This document shows, piece after piece, positions 1 through 12,374 of a stretch of DNA of 64,000 nt. The number at the start of each line of letters is the position of its first letter. The stretch's first letter is position 1. The stretch is from the NCBI GenBank assembly GCA_027924645.1, contig BSBN01000039.1, forward strand, positions 22,542,001 through 22,606,000, read 5' to 3'. This DNA comes from Cunninghamia lanceolata. Its lineage: Eukaryota; Streptophyta; Pinopsida; Cupressales; Cupressaceae. The translations under genes and the position numbers were made by a program. Below the pieces are notes generated by a model. The model did not search any database, was not told where the DNA came from, and saw only the letters and a list, made by a program, of their open reading frames with translations.

Positions 1-2394
1 ATACAATAATTTTTCAATCTCAATATAATTTGGCATGATAGCCTTATTTTTCCTTTTGGGAGTATAGGTAAACAACCATGGAGGTAGTGTCGAGGCTCCA
101 ACATTTGGAGAAGAGTCAATTACCTACTTTGCTGGATCCATACTTGTACCTGTTATAGTGACAATAGAAGAAGTGTTGGTGAAAACTACACTTGAGTCAA
201 CAATCTTCTCTGAACCATCAAGTAAATGATCCAAAACAATTTGTTCCGCAATATCAAAAGAAAGAGAAGTTAGACTAGAAATAGAACCAGAAGAATAAAA
301 AATAGTCTCAAAGCTTGTTCTCATAGAGGGAGGAGTATTATCAGAAGACACAATAAAAATAGAAGAAATAGGGACATTAGAGACTTTTGGAAAATTATCA
401 AAAGTAGAAACATTATGTAAAGACGTAGAAATTGTGGCTCTAATGGAATATCTTTCTGAGGAGATTGATGTGAGCCACCAAGTTGTTCCTATTCCACATC
501 TTTCTCTTTCTCATGTTCCTTACCACTTTCCTCATCAGGTTTCTCAGACACTCCTACCTTCTTAGCATCATCAGGTTCCTCAACATCTTGTTGTTCAATA
601 TCTATATTTTAAATCTCCATTTTATCAACATTTGTTTCTTCAGTGCCTGATTCTATAGTCGTAGAGGTTCCTACAATCTCCTTCTTGTTTCCTCCTTTAG
701 ATACAAACTTAATTTTTGGTTTGTGCACCTTAGAAGAAGGAGCATCACTTTTGTTCTTTGTCTTTTTTTCTATCTTTTTCCCTGTATGCTCTTGAGTCTT
801 TGTCTTTGATTTAGTGAGGAACTCTTTCAAATTAAGACCTTTGCTTTGCAACCATATATTGGTGTTAGCTAGTATAGGTTGAAATCTCTTCCTGATAGAA
901 GTCTCTTCTTTCATCAACCATTTGACCTCTGGTAAAGCTGAGGGTTCAACATTGTTGATGTCATACCTAGGGTCTAGAACATCACCTTCATCTTCCATAC
1001 CTTCTGGGATATCTACCAATCCTAGTTCCTTAATCATGGAGTCTGCAATAATCCAACTTCCTGATCTCATTCTGGGTTCTCAGATCAGCCCAAATATCCT
1101 CAACCATAGGAACATGAAATATTGCTTTTCTGTTGATTTTATCTTGTACTCTCATGTAATCAAAATGATCCCTTTTCTTGAAAATTCTCATGGTGACCAA
1201 CTACATTTCTGATTCAACAGCCTTATCCTTGGCGGCTGATTGTACAGAGTACCTACCAATTTCCACTGGAAACTTAATTCCTGATTTCTTCAGTTCCATC
1301 TTCTTATTGTGTACAACAATCAACTACCTACATAGCTCCATTAGAATGATTCTATCATTGGGATACTGTGGAAGCATATACAGATATCCAGGATAATATC
1401 CCACTCTTAGGTAAGTGAAAGTTGGAAACTGTAAAAACAAACAACCAAAAGAGTTGACCACTTCCCAAGTCTCATTGGATACTCTCTTCTGCTCAAGCTC
1501 ATTATCCCAGAGACACATGAATACTGAAAAGAAAGCATCATTAACCCTATGGAAATGATGGATTCATCCCTTAAGAGTAATCTGTGGATAATACTAATAA
1601 ACTGGAACTAACCTCCAATCACCATTTTGAGTAAGACTAGGAAAACTTCTCATACTTGCAGCAGGATACATCAGATACGAAGTCATATAAAACTTGAAAG
1701 TTGTATTGACTTTCACCAGTTGATCGTGCAGAGCATTGCTGATCTATTCTCCCTAGAAGATTTTATGTTGGCCCTTGAGAATCACCTTAATATATGTATA
1801 CATCCATTCATGAAACTTGGATGAAGAAGGAAGACCTTTGATCTGACTCAATAGTGTAAGCAAATCACTTACCTCCTCAACAAAGTCACTTCTCAAGAGA
1901 TCTTTAGGCCATCTAGACAAGTTGCTCCGAGGAGTCTTCAACCACTTAGTATTGATATGTTTCTTAGTAGACTCAACATCTGCTTCATAATCTTTTTGCC
2001 CTTGAGAAAAATCTATCTCACTAACATTCTCAATAGGAGGACACATAAAGATTTTGTCAAGAAACTCTGTATCTAATCTCATGATTACATTTCATTGAGA
2101 ATCAGACATAGTCCTAGTATCCCTATTATAGTGGCTTGCCACTTGAAGAACAAATTCTGGATTATGTGATGTGATAGGAAAAGAAGCAACTAGATGAGTA
2201 TTACTGTTGATAATCTTCTACATGTATCGAGGAGGATTTGATTGCTTTGTTCTATCCATGAACTCAGCCATGTCCACATGACCAATCTCTGTGTCTCTTA
2301 TCTTGTCCACATTAGACTGTAGTGAAGTCACAAGGAAAACCCCTTGGTACTTATACTTCATGATCTTGTCTTTTGATGGAGACAACTCTGACAT
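1..2394 (-). pseudogene. Decayed homologue of the U3-encoded protein of the giant gypsy element
   Basis: Read from 2394 leftwards, several reading-frame pieces line up in order with the long U3 frame at 53474-59870. The N-terminal piece (about 2394-2100) has NPEFVLQVASHYNRDTRT against SPELVIECARNYNPQTRQ. Piece 2082-1753 has the spaced residues of the DFRDWMYG region (here KFHEWMYTY). Next comes ALHDQL...FYMTSYLMYP against ALHEQL...FYMTSYIVYS, then FPVEIGRY against FPVSIGNY, and EDIWADL against EDFWADY. Piece 1070-609 matches the position of the basic linker, and the remainder to the window edge is acidic and Ser/Thr-rich. At least five stops or frameshifts break it, so it is a relic. The function of the family is unknown. 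Similarity by eye is clear but well below that of the two 6.8-kb LTR copies, so this is a separate, older lineage. The C-terminal part continues past the window edge or is lost. Confidence 0.75.
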
Positions 2395-2629
2395 CAGCTT
2401 TGTGAAGAAAACTAGAAACAGTGTCTACCACAGATGTTTGATGAAACTACAAAAAGTCATGATCTCGCAGTTAGGGGAAAAATGGGAAAATTAGGGTTAC
2501 TGCGAATTGATGATCATGAACATGGGAACATGCATTGAAGGGCTTGAGAGTGTACAAGTGAAGGAAACTGGTGAAAGTGGACCAAAGGTATTGAAAAGCA
2601 AAATTTCCCAGTGTTAGGAAAATTTTCAA

Positions 2630-3060
2630 GGTGATATGCATGGGTGGCCAAAATGGCCGCTCCTGCAAGTGGGTAAATCATTTAACATGCAAGGTCGGTC
2701 AGAATGACCGCCATTACATGTGGAGGGGAAACTAAGTTTGATGTAGGGGTGGTCATTTTGACCATCCTTACATGAGGGTAAAAATGCATTTTGTGCATGC
2801 ATAAGCGACAAAAATGCCTGCCAGTGCATATTGGAAGAACAAGACTTAGATGTTAAGTCAGTCAAAATGACTGCTTATACACATTATTGTTAAAACCTTA
2901 AACTCATATGTGAAAGTGGCAAAAATACCCGCTAGAGCACGAGAGAGAGATCATTTTAAGGATTTCATGTAGGTGCGGCGGTTTTAACCGCCCCAACATA
3001 TGGGACAATCCGCAGGCAGAGTGTATGTATCGGCGATGAAAAAGACCGACCATACACGGG
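2630..3060. repeat. Array of eight short palindromes, period about 53 bp
   Basis: Dyad centres lie near 2652, 2703, 2757, 2808, 2866, 2918, 2985 and 3038. Clear examples are GGCCA/TGGCC (2646-2658), CGGTCA/TGACCG (2696-2710), GTGGTCA/TGACCAT (2749-2765), CAGTCA/TGACTG (2859-2873) and GGCGGTT/AACCGCC (2977-2992). The last unit has GTGTATG/CATACAC arms. Arm sequence changes from unit to unit while pairing is kept. The units at 2808 and 2918 are weak. The block sits just upstream of the minus-strand relic, the position of U3 in the related giant element. Confidence 0.75.
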
Positions 3061-3635
3061 TCTAAACAAAACTAAATATTTCTTAAGTTTCCTGAGTGCA
3101 AAAACTTACCGCTCAAACATATTTCCTAGAAACCTAAATTTTGAAAAGACTCAGAGAAACTCTATAACCAAGGAACTTTAAAAGAAATAGAAAATGAAGA
3201 TGAAAAACCTAATAAAAATGATCCTAGAAATCATAGGGTTCAAGGCACACAAATCGTAAACAAAATAAACAGAAATAAATATAAATTTAAAAATAATTTT
3301 TTTTTCTTTTATATACCCTAAACATGAAAGACCGCAGAAAGAAATAAAGAAATCTCACCTGTTACAAAGAACTGGCGACAAAAAGGCCAAAACCCTAACG
3401 ACGAACACTCCCACAATCCAGTTGCAAATAATCAAAACAACATCTTGATAGTCGGAGAGTAAGAAACACAGATGCAGGATAGAAGCAATGACAAAACAAA
3501 AATGATTTAAAATGGATTTATAAACCCAAAACATAACTATAAGTTTGAAATAAATGCCACATGAGTAAAATTGTCATGGTATTTAATACATGCTTAATCA
3601 GTGAAAATTGTTGATATTACATCTGTTAAGAACTG
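3061..3635. other. AT-rich spacer between palindrome blocks
   Basis: I see no coding frame or RNA gene here. It holds A-rich tracts and a run of T near 3299-3308. It separates two blocks of the same palindrome family. Confidence 0.5.
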
Positions 3636-3822
3636 AACATGCATTAGCGGTGAATTTCACTGCATATAACATGAAAAAAGCATGTATTGGCAGCAAATTT
3701 TGCCGCCAATGCATGGACTTACATAAAACAAAGAATGCACGGGCGGTGAAATTAGTCGCCCTGCATCTATCCTTTTAAAAACTAACAACATGCAAGGGCG
3801 GTGAATTTTGCTGCCCGTGCAT
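3636..3822. repeat. Second block of four palindromes
   Basis: Centres are near 3655, 3698, 3750 and 3806. The best is a nearly perfect 35-bp palindrome at 3681-3715, with arms CATGTATTGGC and GCCAATGCATG. The units at 3735-3765 and 3791-3821 share GGGCGGTGAA cores flanked by TGCA on both sides. They are the same family as the block at 2630-3060, with the same spacing of about 50 bp. Confidence 0.75.
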
Positions 3823-6800
3823 TCACAAGAAAAAAAATACTCTAACTCTTTAGAATTGAGAAAATCATTTCAATCAACCTATATGAGCATCGAGAAATCC
3901 AACGAGAAATGACTCAAATAGACAATTGGAAATGAGGGGACCATGCATGAGGAACAAGGCGACTCACCTTGATTTGTGAACTTAGAGTGTAGGATATGAA
4001 ACAAACAAGTTTCGTAGGGGTCATCCTACAAAATGAGCTCAACTGATTTTGGGGACAACAAACTAGATGTTTTCACGCAAGACTGGCAAGAGCATTCAAG
4101 AAGGAATGCCAAAGAGTCATGCCAATTACCTAAAAATCTAAATTGTAGCTGCGACTGTACCTCAGCATTGAAGAACTACACTGTTCAATCCAACATCATT
4201 CAGCTCTGATTGTGGAATGAATGCTGAGTACTCCCACCCAATCGGTAACTTCCTCCTACCACTGGAACACCATATATCTGCTTTTAAATTTGGACCATTA
4301 GATGGAGCTTTCAGGAATGAAATTAACAACTGTCGCGTATCACAAATAGCACTGAGGCACAGGGGAACACAATCACCATATGAAGGATGGCCGGGACAAG
4401 CCGTGGAGGTGCCACCTAGAAGGGAGAGAAAAGCCATTGGTGACCTTGTGTTTGGAAGCTTATCGCATATCACAGATCCTACATGTGAAGGAGGTGTGCG
4501 ACGAAATGCAGAGCCTACATGTGGCATCACCAGTAAAATCCTGACGTACATCGCAACATGCACTTCCATTGATTTCTATTGAAGAAAAATCATGATGCAC
4601 AAAACCTTCATCATAGAAAATAGCGCTGACATGTAGAACACTGCTACCAAAGAAACCTTCCCTCATCGCCATCGCAAATCAGCAATCTTCATTTTTTCTT
4701 ATCATATCATTTGTGATGCGAAGGAGGGCTTTGATGAGATATGAAGCATACATGTGGCACTAGATCAAGAGTCGCCGTACATCGCAGATCACCATCCCAT
4801 TGAACAAATGCAATTCACAAGACCAGTGCGATGCAAAGGGAACCCGCTACCTATCTCAAACCACCCATCACACATCACGAATAAGGGAGTAGCGTTGGAA
4901 ACACAAATGCAATGTGTTGGATGCGCACAATGAGGAAACTTAAGTGAGACAATTTTGCACATGCACCAAAAGGTTGTTTTAAAAAGGGGGCCAGTGCTAG
5001 GAAAAGAACATGGGTGGGGTGACAAAACAATATTAGACCCTTACTTAGGATAAAAGCAAAAACTATTTTGGGTCTAGAAATTTGGCATAAGTTTTAACAA
5101 GGTGTGGGCTGGGAGGCCAACATAAAATTATGAAATGAAGCTACCTTGGCGCCAAAAGACCCTAAGGTTTGAATTCAATTTCCTTAAGGACATAATTTTA
5201 AAATGTTGTAAAACCCTAGACCCTGAACACCAAAAAACTAAAGATTTGCCTGTAGAGCTAGTTTTTCAACAAATTCAACAAATCTGAAGGTGAAACATTT
5301 GACTTAGGCAGAGTAAAATGGGTCAACAGTCACCTGAGTGGTTATCTTGGAAGTGTTTGGGATTGTAAGGATGTGTTGGGAAGTTGAGTTCATTTTGTGA
5401 GTAATAGTAAAATGGTAATGATACCTTTTGGTTGTCAGTGATTAAGTGTTGTGGTCAACACGTGTGATCGACATAGCTATTTTCGTTGGGTTGTTTTTGG
5501 GCATTATTAAGGTATTGGCTTTAAACTTTGAGTTTAAGTTGTGAACACCTTGGTGGGGTTCTCCAAACTTGCAACAATGAGCTTTGTGCTAGGATAGTTG
5601 TTGCGATGTTAGTCACAACTAGGGTTGGTCTGGAATAGCTTCCACTCTAGTATCTTGATATCTCAAGCAAGATTATTGTTGTATTATGAACTGCCTTGTG
5701 TGATTGTAGATTTTGGAAGTAAGTGAATTTTAGATGGATTTGGTAGTATCCATGAAGAATGTTGGTATGTGTTCCTTACTAGGAAGCATGAAAGGCCCCA
5801 CTTTGAAGGTGACTCTTAGGATACCCAACTTTGACAATCTTTTCCAAGCACATCCTAGGTTTCCTAGAATATGTGGATGTTCGTCAGATGAGTTGTTTCA
5901 TGGTCTTAGTTTGGAGTGTGACCACTATTCCTCTTCCCCCTTTGTGAGACTATGTATATACATATGATGTTGTGATGTACATTTTTGATAAAATTATTGA
6001 AGATAATTATTTATTTATTGATGAATTTTTTTTTATTTGCAAGACTAGCAATATTGGAATTCTTTCTTGGGCTACTCAACCGCTTTACTTTCTTATAGTC
6101 CTGTTACCTCAAGGACTTGTTTAATCATATTTTGATTAAAATTTTGAATGTTGAATTTTGGTGCCACTTTTGAATTTGATTTATCTTCTAAATTTGATTT
6201 ATCCTTTGGATTTTAATATTTCAAATTTTATTCGTTAAAATTTATTCAAAGACTTATCTTTTGCAAGTTTTTTTTTTGAGGATTTTCCTATTGTTGGTAC
6301 TGTTGGTACATGTTTAGTTATGTGACTTATTTAATCTACCCTAGCCATAAGGGGTACCTGGTGAGAGGAAAATGAGAATAGTTGGTCTTGGTTTGATGTC
6401 GTTAGGTTGAGATTTATGGTTTAGGTTGAAAATGGTTGGTTGGAATTCCTTGTTGACCTTGATCCTTTTTGAGTTATACTCTGGTGCTTTCCCTTTTTGG
6501 GAGGCTAAATCTTTAGGCTAACAAGAGATGAATGCTAGAAAGGTTTGAAGTAGTAGTCAAGTTGGGAAACCTTGGGATCCTCATGTTGTTGTGTTGACCC
6601 ACTATCCTTGTGATATTGGCTCCCTTGTTTTAAAGTCCTTGTGAGTGCTCCAATCGATTAGAAGTTCCTAGAGTTTTGTAGTGGCCTGGGTATTTAGATT
6701 TTCATTCCTTGATGATGGGAATGCATGGACGCATTTGGTTCTTATCTCTTCTGCAATTTTGACCTTGGGTGTCTAGAGAGGACTTGTTGATAGAAGAGGT

Positions 6801-7894
6801 AGTTGAGACTTGTGAGTTTTGTGCTTTTTCTTGGAGTCTTATGTGTTCTAGCTTAGCATTGGTGGTATGGTGAGTGAGATGCATGTTTGCGGCTATGATT
6901 TGTATGGTATTGATGACTAGTTGGATTGCCCAACCTTCTTGTTGGATGTTTTATGTTAGTTAAGTTATTTTGGGTGGCTAAGAAAGGCTAGGAATCAGAT
7001 TCTGATAGTTAGTGTTTTAGAAAGGGCTCTCATGGTGCTAACCTTCTTAGTGTGACCTCATCTTTCAAGACCTTGAATCATTGGGTGGTCTAACTCAAGG
7101 TATCTAGTGCCCTTGTGTTTTGTAATACTCATAAATTATTTGGAGTATGTGTTTCTTTTTGATACTTGATTTCTCCTATTCAGAGGAGGGTATCCTCTAG
7201 ATTTTTGCTAAGTGATTACTTATTATGTTCCTAATTATTTCTTACTCTTCTTTTCAAAATTTTTCTGAGTTCACCACTATGTTGGAATGGCTTGTAGGTG
7301 ATTTGTTCTACCTTACCTTTGTGTTAACTTCTAGGAGGAAGTTTATCTCTAGGGGAGAAGGATGTGAGGCCTACCCTTGTGTGATAGGGTTAGTTTCACT
7401 ATTAGACCAATTGTATTGCTTCACCCTGGCTAAGGGTTTGGTATATGGAATTGTGACCTTATCTAAGAGACAATATAGTGTTGTTGTGGATCCATTTATA
7501 AGGTTGTTGTATTAATTTGAGTATGCGTAGGTGATGCACACCATAGCTAGGATTTATTGGAATATCACCTGTTTGTGCTTGAACCAGATCCTTTAGTGTT
7601 TTAGTGTGAGACTACTTTTGTTGCACTTCCTGTTTTGATTATGAGACATGTTGTTTGGATTATATTTTGGCATCTAGACATTTCAGGGACTATGGATCCC
7701 GTATGTTAGACATTCGATGAATTTTATCTAGTGTTTGATTAGATAGATGAGTTATATTATGATGATGTTATATATTTACATGCTAGATTATATTTTGATT
7801 CTATGATGTTGAATGTGTTATTATAATTGATGACAGGGCTAATTAACCTACAAACCCTAAAAAGGAGCTAATTAACAATCATCAACCTCCACAA
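3823..7894. other. Unclassified non-coding repeat-like DNA
   Basis: No frame here shows a protein family I recognise, and the longest frames (for example 4217-4582 and 7225-7515, plus) look like chance openings. Base composition shifts at about 5040 from mixed to T/G-rich on the plus strand, suggesting at least two old repeat fragments joined there. No LTR pair, target duplication or tRNA gene was seen. Confidence 0.4.
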
Positions 7895-9311
7895 TGTTGG
7901 AATATTTAGAATCCAAACAAGAGAATAGTGACTAGTGACCCTTCATGTTATATAGTTATTTCAACAACAAGAGTCATAGAACATCATATTGGAGTCAACA
8001 CACAAGAAAGGCCCCAGGACTAGCCGACCACTCTCCATGAAGTCCAACTCTCAAGTGAGCCAGACTACCCCCGTGTCTCACCTCCTCTCAACTGGCTACT
8101 CATACGAGAGTGAGAGTGACATGGAGCTTCACCTCGTGGAAAGGAGAGGGGTCCATGTGTGTGCCAAAGCTGACTCAACCACCCTAGGCTATCGAGTTAT
8201 TTTTTTTAGTGTATAAGCACCACATTAAATATGGGCTTGTAACTTAATTTTCCTAGAGGTCCTAGGGTACCTAGTGCCCTAGTCCCTCCCGTGTTTTTAG
8301 GGAGGAAAATTAGGTCCACAAGCCAACTTTTATAATGGTTAGGCTGACCCTAATGACAAATTTGTTTTTGGCATGTGTTGTTAGCTCTTTAATTTAAATT
8401 ACTCATTTCTTAAGCCTTTTATAAAAGCAAGTAACTTCTTCATTTGAAACTAGATGTGACCTTGATCTTACATGAACAATATTATGCTCTCAATACTATT
8501 GAATTATTGTAGGTTTCTATTTTATCAAGTGGAATTTGACTTTGATCTTGGAAGGATTTGTATGAAGGCTAACAAGTGAGATCTTGAGTCTATCTCATTT
8601 TTCCTAGGTTGAAGAAGTTTGCATGATTGGGAAAAGCGTTGGAACCACCAAATTGAGATTGGCTTTATTACCCTCCCAAGGTATGATTCCTTGAGTGAAC
8701 CATCTTTTGTATCATTCTATCCTATTTGCTTGAGTCATCTAGGGTTAAGGTTTGATATATTTAATTAGATCTTACATGTTACTACTCACACTTAGGGTTT
8801 TTGAGCACACACAACATCTTATTCTAATCTTGGCTATCCATACAAAGGAAATCTCCTATAGCCACAATAATTTTTCCCTCTTTTGTGTGTGCCGGTTGAA
8901 GTAATAAGCTTCGAAAGACAAGATCCAAGAAAAAGGAAGGTTTTACAGATATAGGTTGGGAAAAGCTCTAAGTTTCTACAAACCCTTAATTAGGGTCTAG
9001 GACACCCAATGCCCTAGTACCTCTAACATTTTAGGCCCAGGTTCATGCTTTTCCATCCTTTTATACTTTTTGTTTCTATTTCCAACAGTCATCTATAGGT
9101 CAATCTTGCTCATTTAGCATTTGATCTTTTGCCCTAGTTTGCTTGGTTGAATTTGGTCAACTTATCCTCTATATAACAAAGAGGCAAAACCCCCTATAGT
9201 TTGTCTCTCCCTCAAGAGTAGAAGTGAAGCTCAATTTGTGTCTCAATGTTAATGGAAGAGGGTTTGACCTAGTTTAACCTTTTAGGCTAGATCTCTCTTT
9301 TCCATCAAACA
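7895..9311 (+). repeat. Family G gypsy LTR, copy 1 (5' LTR)
   Basis: This stretch matches 21097-21349 joined to 30056-31220 almost base for base, with 1,417 against 1,418 bp once the copia insertion is removed. It begins TGTTGGAAT and ends CAAACA. A primer-site-like TGGTGAACCCGACTCTT follows at 9315. The nine bases before the start (CCTCCACAA) are also nearly shared between copies, so the true left boundary may lie slightly upstream. Confidence 0.7.
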
Positions 9312-9314
9312 TTT

Positions 9315-9331
9315 TGGTGAACCCGACTCTT
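9315..9331 (+). promoter_or_regulatory. Putative primer binding site, family G copy 1
   Basis: TGGTGAACCCGACTCTT starts three bases after the LTR end and is repeated at 31224 after the second LTR. It begins with TGG, the complement of a tRNA CCA end. I did not assign the tRNA. Confidence 0.5.
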
Positions 9332-10021
9332 CTTACACTCTTGCATACTTCATCTAAAAATAATTTATTTGATGTCCTAGATATGATTAAATTTGAGTTA
9401 ATTTATCATTTTTATACTTGCATATATCACATTTTGCATTTAATCCATCATAAGGGTAACAAAAAACTTGTATTTTTCTAGAAATATAGCTAGTCATGAA
9501 CCTAGGGTTTGTATATTAGTGAGTTGTTTGAAAAAATATTTGTAAGCATTGCTAAGTTGATTAAAGTGATTTCATTTTTTGTACATTATCATCCTTTGTG
9601 TTTAGTTCATTCTTTGCATTTTGGCATTTGAAATTGGAAAAACAAGCATTTGATTTAGATTTTAAAAAGCTATATTTTTTACATTGTTTTCATTTCATAA
9701 GATTAGATCATTGTAACTCAATATAATTTTATGAAATAAAGCTTTAGATCTTATTATAATAGAGTTTGATACAAATTCTTTACATGCACACCTTGCGTCC
9801 ATACATATATTGATTAGGGTTATCAAAAATATCATTTTATGGTAATTCTAGCTTAAAAATTGAAAAATATTGCCTATGTTTTACTTGGTAATTGGATAAA
9901 TTTTTCTATTCATAGCTTGGTATATTTCATTTTGTGCAGCATAAAATCATAAATAAACTTCATTTCATTCCTTCTCCTTCAGTTCATTTCTATAAGGTTT
10001 GAAAAATTAGGGTATGCAAAT
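9332..10021 (+). other. Untranslated leader of family G copy 1
   Basis: AT-rich leader of about 690 bp without coding frames, closely matched by 31241-31928 in copy 2. Confidence 0.6.
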
Positions 10022-10382
10022 ATGTCAAACTTGTTTCTTCAAGATTTCAATGCATTTGATAAGTCATTTAGTAGTGATGATTTTGACATGTTAGATGAAG
10101 CCTTGGATGAATTCATCTCTACGGAATCATCCTCTAAGACTCCTAAACTATCTTTATTTCAAGGATTCATTAATACAATTTATGTTTCCGGTTCCCAAAA
10201 AGAGCCTAAAAAACCCAAAATTATTGTGCATCTTTGTAATGATGCTCCTCAATCACAATCTATCACAATAGGTGGTTTGCCAAAAACACCTAGACCTCCT
10301 AGTTATATCTTAAACTATGAAAAACAAATCATTACAAAAAATCAACACAATCAATATGTGTTGCAACAACCCATACATGATG
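10022..10382 (+). pseudogene. Family G gag-like protein, truncated copy
   Basis: The frame starts MSNLFLQDFNAFDKS and is the same protein as 31929-32645, differing at a handful of residues over about 120 codons. Homology stops abruptly at about 10382 (PIHDE), and the next bases are unrelated to copy 2, so the element is cut off there by a deletion or another insertion. No classical gag capsid motif or zinc knuckle is present in this N-terminal part. I infer a gag-like role only from its position directly after the LTR and leader, ahead of protease in copy 2. Confidence 0.65.
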
Positions 10383-11574
10383 AACTGCCAGGGATGAACT
10401 GATATAATTGCATTTAACCTATGCATGGAGTATATTTCCAATGAATTTTAATATTCACCACAACACAAACATCACCTTCGCAACAACACTAAAAAATAGT
10501 AGACACCTTCTGCTCACTGTATCCAGTAGCCTAACACATGAAAGATCTCATTGCACTGATCAAATTCGCCTCATAGACATCATATTCATCACGCCTACAT
10601 CCAGACACGAATACATGTCACTTATTTATAACATCATCAACCTTGAAATCATTCTCCAAGGTTGGCAACATATCTTAACCCAGAAAATTCAAATTAGGTT
10701 TGGACCAAAAAACATTCCCGTGGAGGAAAGGAATGGATGTGGACCAGATCATACCTTAGTATGGACCTAAATCCATACATACATGCTTCATCACGCTCTC
10801 ACAATCACCAAAGCACAACTGCAATTAGTGTAAACAACCAAGTCAGCCAAATTTGTGTTAACACTATAAAATTTTAATTGCATGCTTCCTCTAAACCAAA
10901 AGATGACATGTGGGCCATGCTCCAAGCTTGAACATGATCTAGAAACATCCACAAGCACTTGAAAATTGACAAAATCCTTTGCAATATCTTTCACCTAAAG
11001 AAAGTTCACACTGCAGCACTTAGATTACTCTGTCATTAACTATAACTCAAGAAATGAACTTGCGGAGTACCAAACCATGAACCACTTGAACTAAGAAAGA
11101 TATAAGCCTTGTAAACACAAACACAAAACCGTAAAGCCAAAAATAAATCTTCAGAGAAATGTAGAGAAAAACAGTTTCTCCCAGACACCTCTGTACAACC
11201 CAAAAACATAATCCACACACTAGTGAACACAAATTTCTTTGCACAATGAACTGGAGCACCAAATTTGGAATATAAAATCTTTGAACAACATATTTGAACT
11301 GCAAAAGTATATCTTCTATAAGGAAGAATTGCGGAGCAAAACCATAACACTACTCTGTTAAGTCAGAACACCTCTTCAACACACTGTTTCCTTTATTAAT
11401 AAGATTTTCTCAAAAGTACTTGGAAACCAACCAACAAAAGCATATTCTCAACATATTCAACACCTCTACAAAATAATCAAGTTAGCTAAGGCAACTTAAT
11501 CAAATAGCTCATATCATTGCAACATCCTCAACTCTGTTCAACCTTATCTTTTATCTCTGCTCAACACAAACTAC
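10383..11574. other. Unclassified stretch after truncation of copy 1
   Basis: No coding frame is supported. The plus strand is rich in C and A, like the interior of the non-autonomous element at 16335-20928, but I could not demonstrate a match. The junction with family G is at about 10382. Confidence 0.35.
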
Positions 11575-12374
11575 TCATACTCTTGACAGAGTTGACACCA
11601 ATGACAACACAAGCTTGTTGACATCAATGACAACACTGATAGCACATACTTGCAATAGGTTTGGATTCTGGTATCGGCCTTGCATAGCTCTACAAAATTC
11701 AAAAGGATTAAAGGGTCCCCAAGGATAGTAATTTATGTACCATTGTATGGAAATTTGAGACACCGATGGCATGTAGATGGTACACCCTGCATGATATGTA
11801 TCCATGAGTAGCCTAGAATGGTATTGTAGGGAAGATAAAGGTCCAACACCTAACAATGAGTTTCTATGATTGCAAGACTAACTTGGATGGGTAAATGGAT
11901 AACACCTTCAAACTCTCATTTTGCATCATTGTATGCTTTGATAGTCATACTTTTCTCTGAATCAATAACATCCTTAAAGTATCCTAACTATTTCAACAAC
12001 TTTAGAGAAAAGATTTTTAAGCCAACACTACCATCTATAAGGACTAATTTGACTTTTCATTGATGGATACAAACTTCTAGGTGTAAAGCATCATTATGTT
12101 ATGGATTATGAAATGGAAGGTCTTTCTCAGTGAAAACCAGGTGATGGGGTGACACAATGTGTCCTATCATGGCTTGAAACTGGAAAATATAAATGTTATT
12201 AGGGACATGTATTACTCTTGAAGGGCCTTTTTTGAGGATTTCTTTGAGTGCAGGTGATGCTTGAAGAAGGTCTAAAATGGATATATGGGCTGGAATTTTA
12301 CCTAAATGGTCTAAGATATTATACTCAAAAGTTGGAGGGTGCTGCCACAATAATGTCTCCCACTTATGGGGCAT
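11575..12374 (-). pseudogene. Tat-like gypsy protease region (broken)
   Basis: Read leftwards from 12374, the first piece has HLGKIPAHISILDLLQASP and FTEKDLPF, the segment that precedes protease in Tat-type gypsy polyproteins. Near 12050 the frame gives VLIDGSVGLKIF where functional relatives have an IDGG[AS]G active site, then FEGVIHLPIQV. At about 11840-11740 it gives ILGYSWIHIMQGVPST and LKFPYNGT, the conserved end of the protease-like domain. Several stops and shifts interrupt it and no RT follows, so it is a truncated relic. It belongs with the gag block at 13288-15503 on the same strand, split from it by about 0.9 kb of non-coding DNA. Confidence 0.7.

Noticed and set aside
2630..3822. 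CRISPR-like array
   Set aside because: The units are imperfect palindromes with changing sequence, not identical repeats with unique spacers. The context is a plant retrotransposon.
4217..4582. Plus-strand frame of 121 codons
   Set aside because: No motif, overlapped by an equally long antisense frame, and no supporting context.
10408..10770. Plus-strand frame of 120 codons after family G copy 1
   Set aside because: Not homologous to the family G protein beyond the break and without any recognisable motif.
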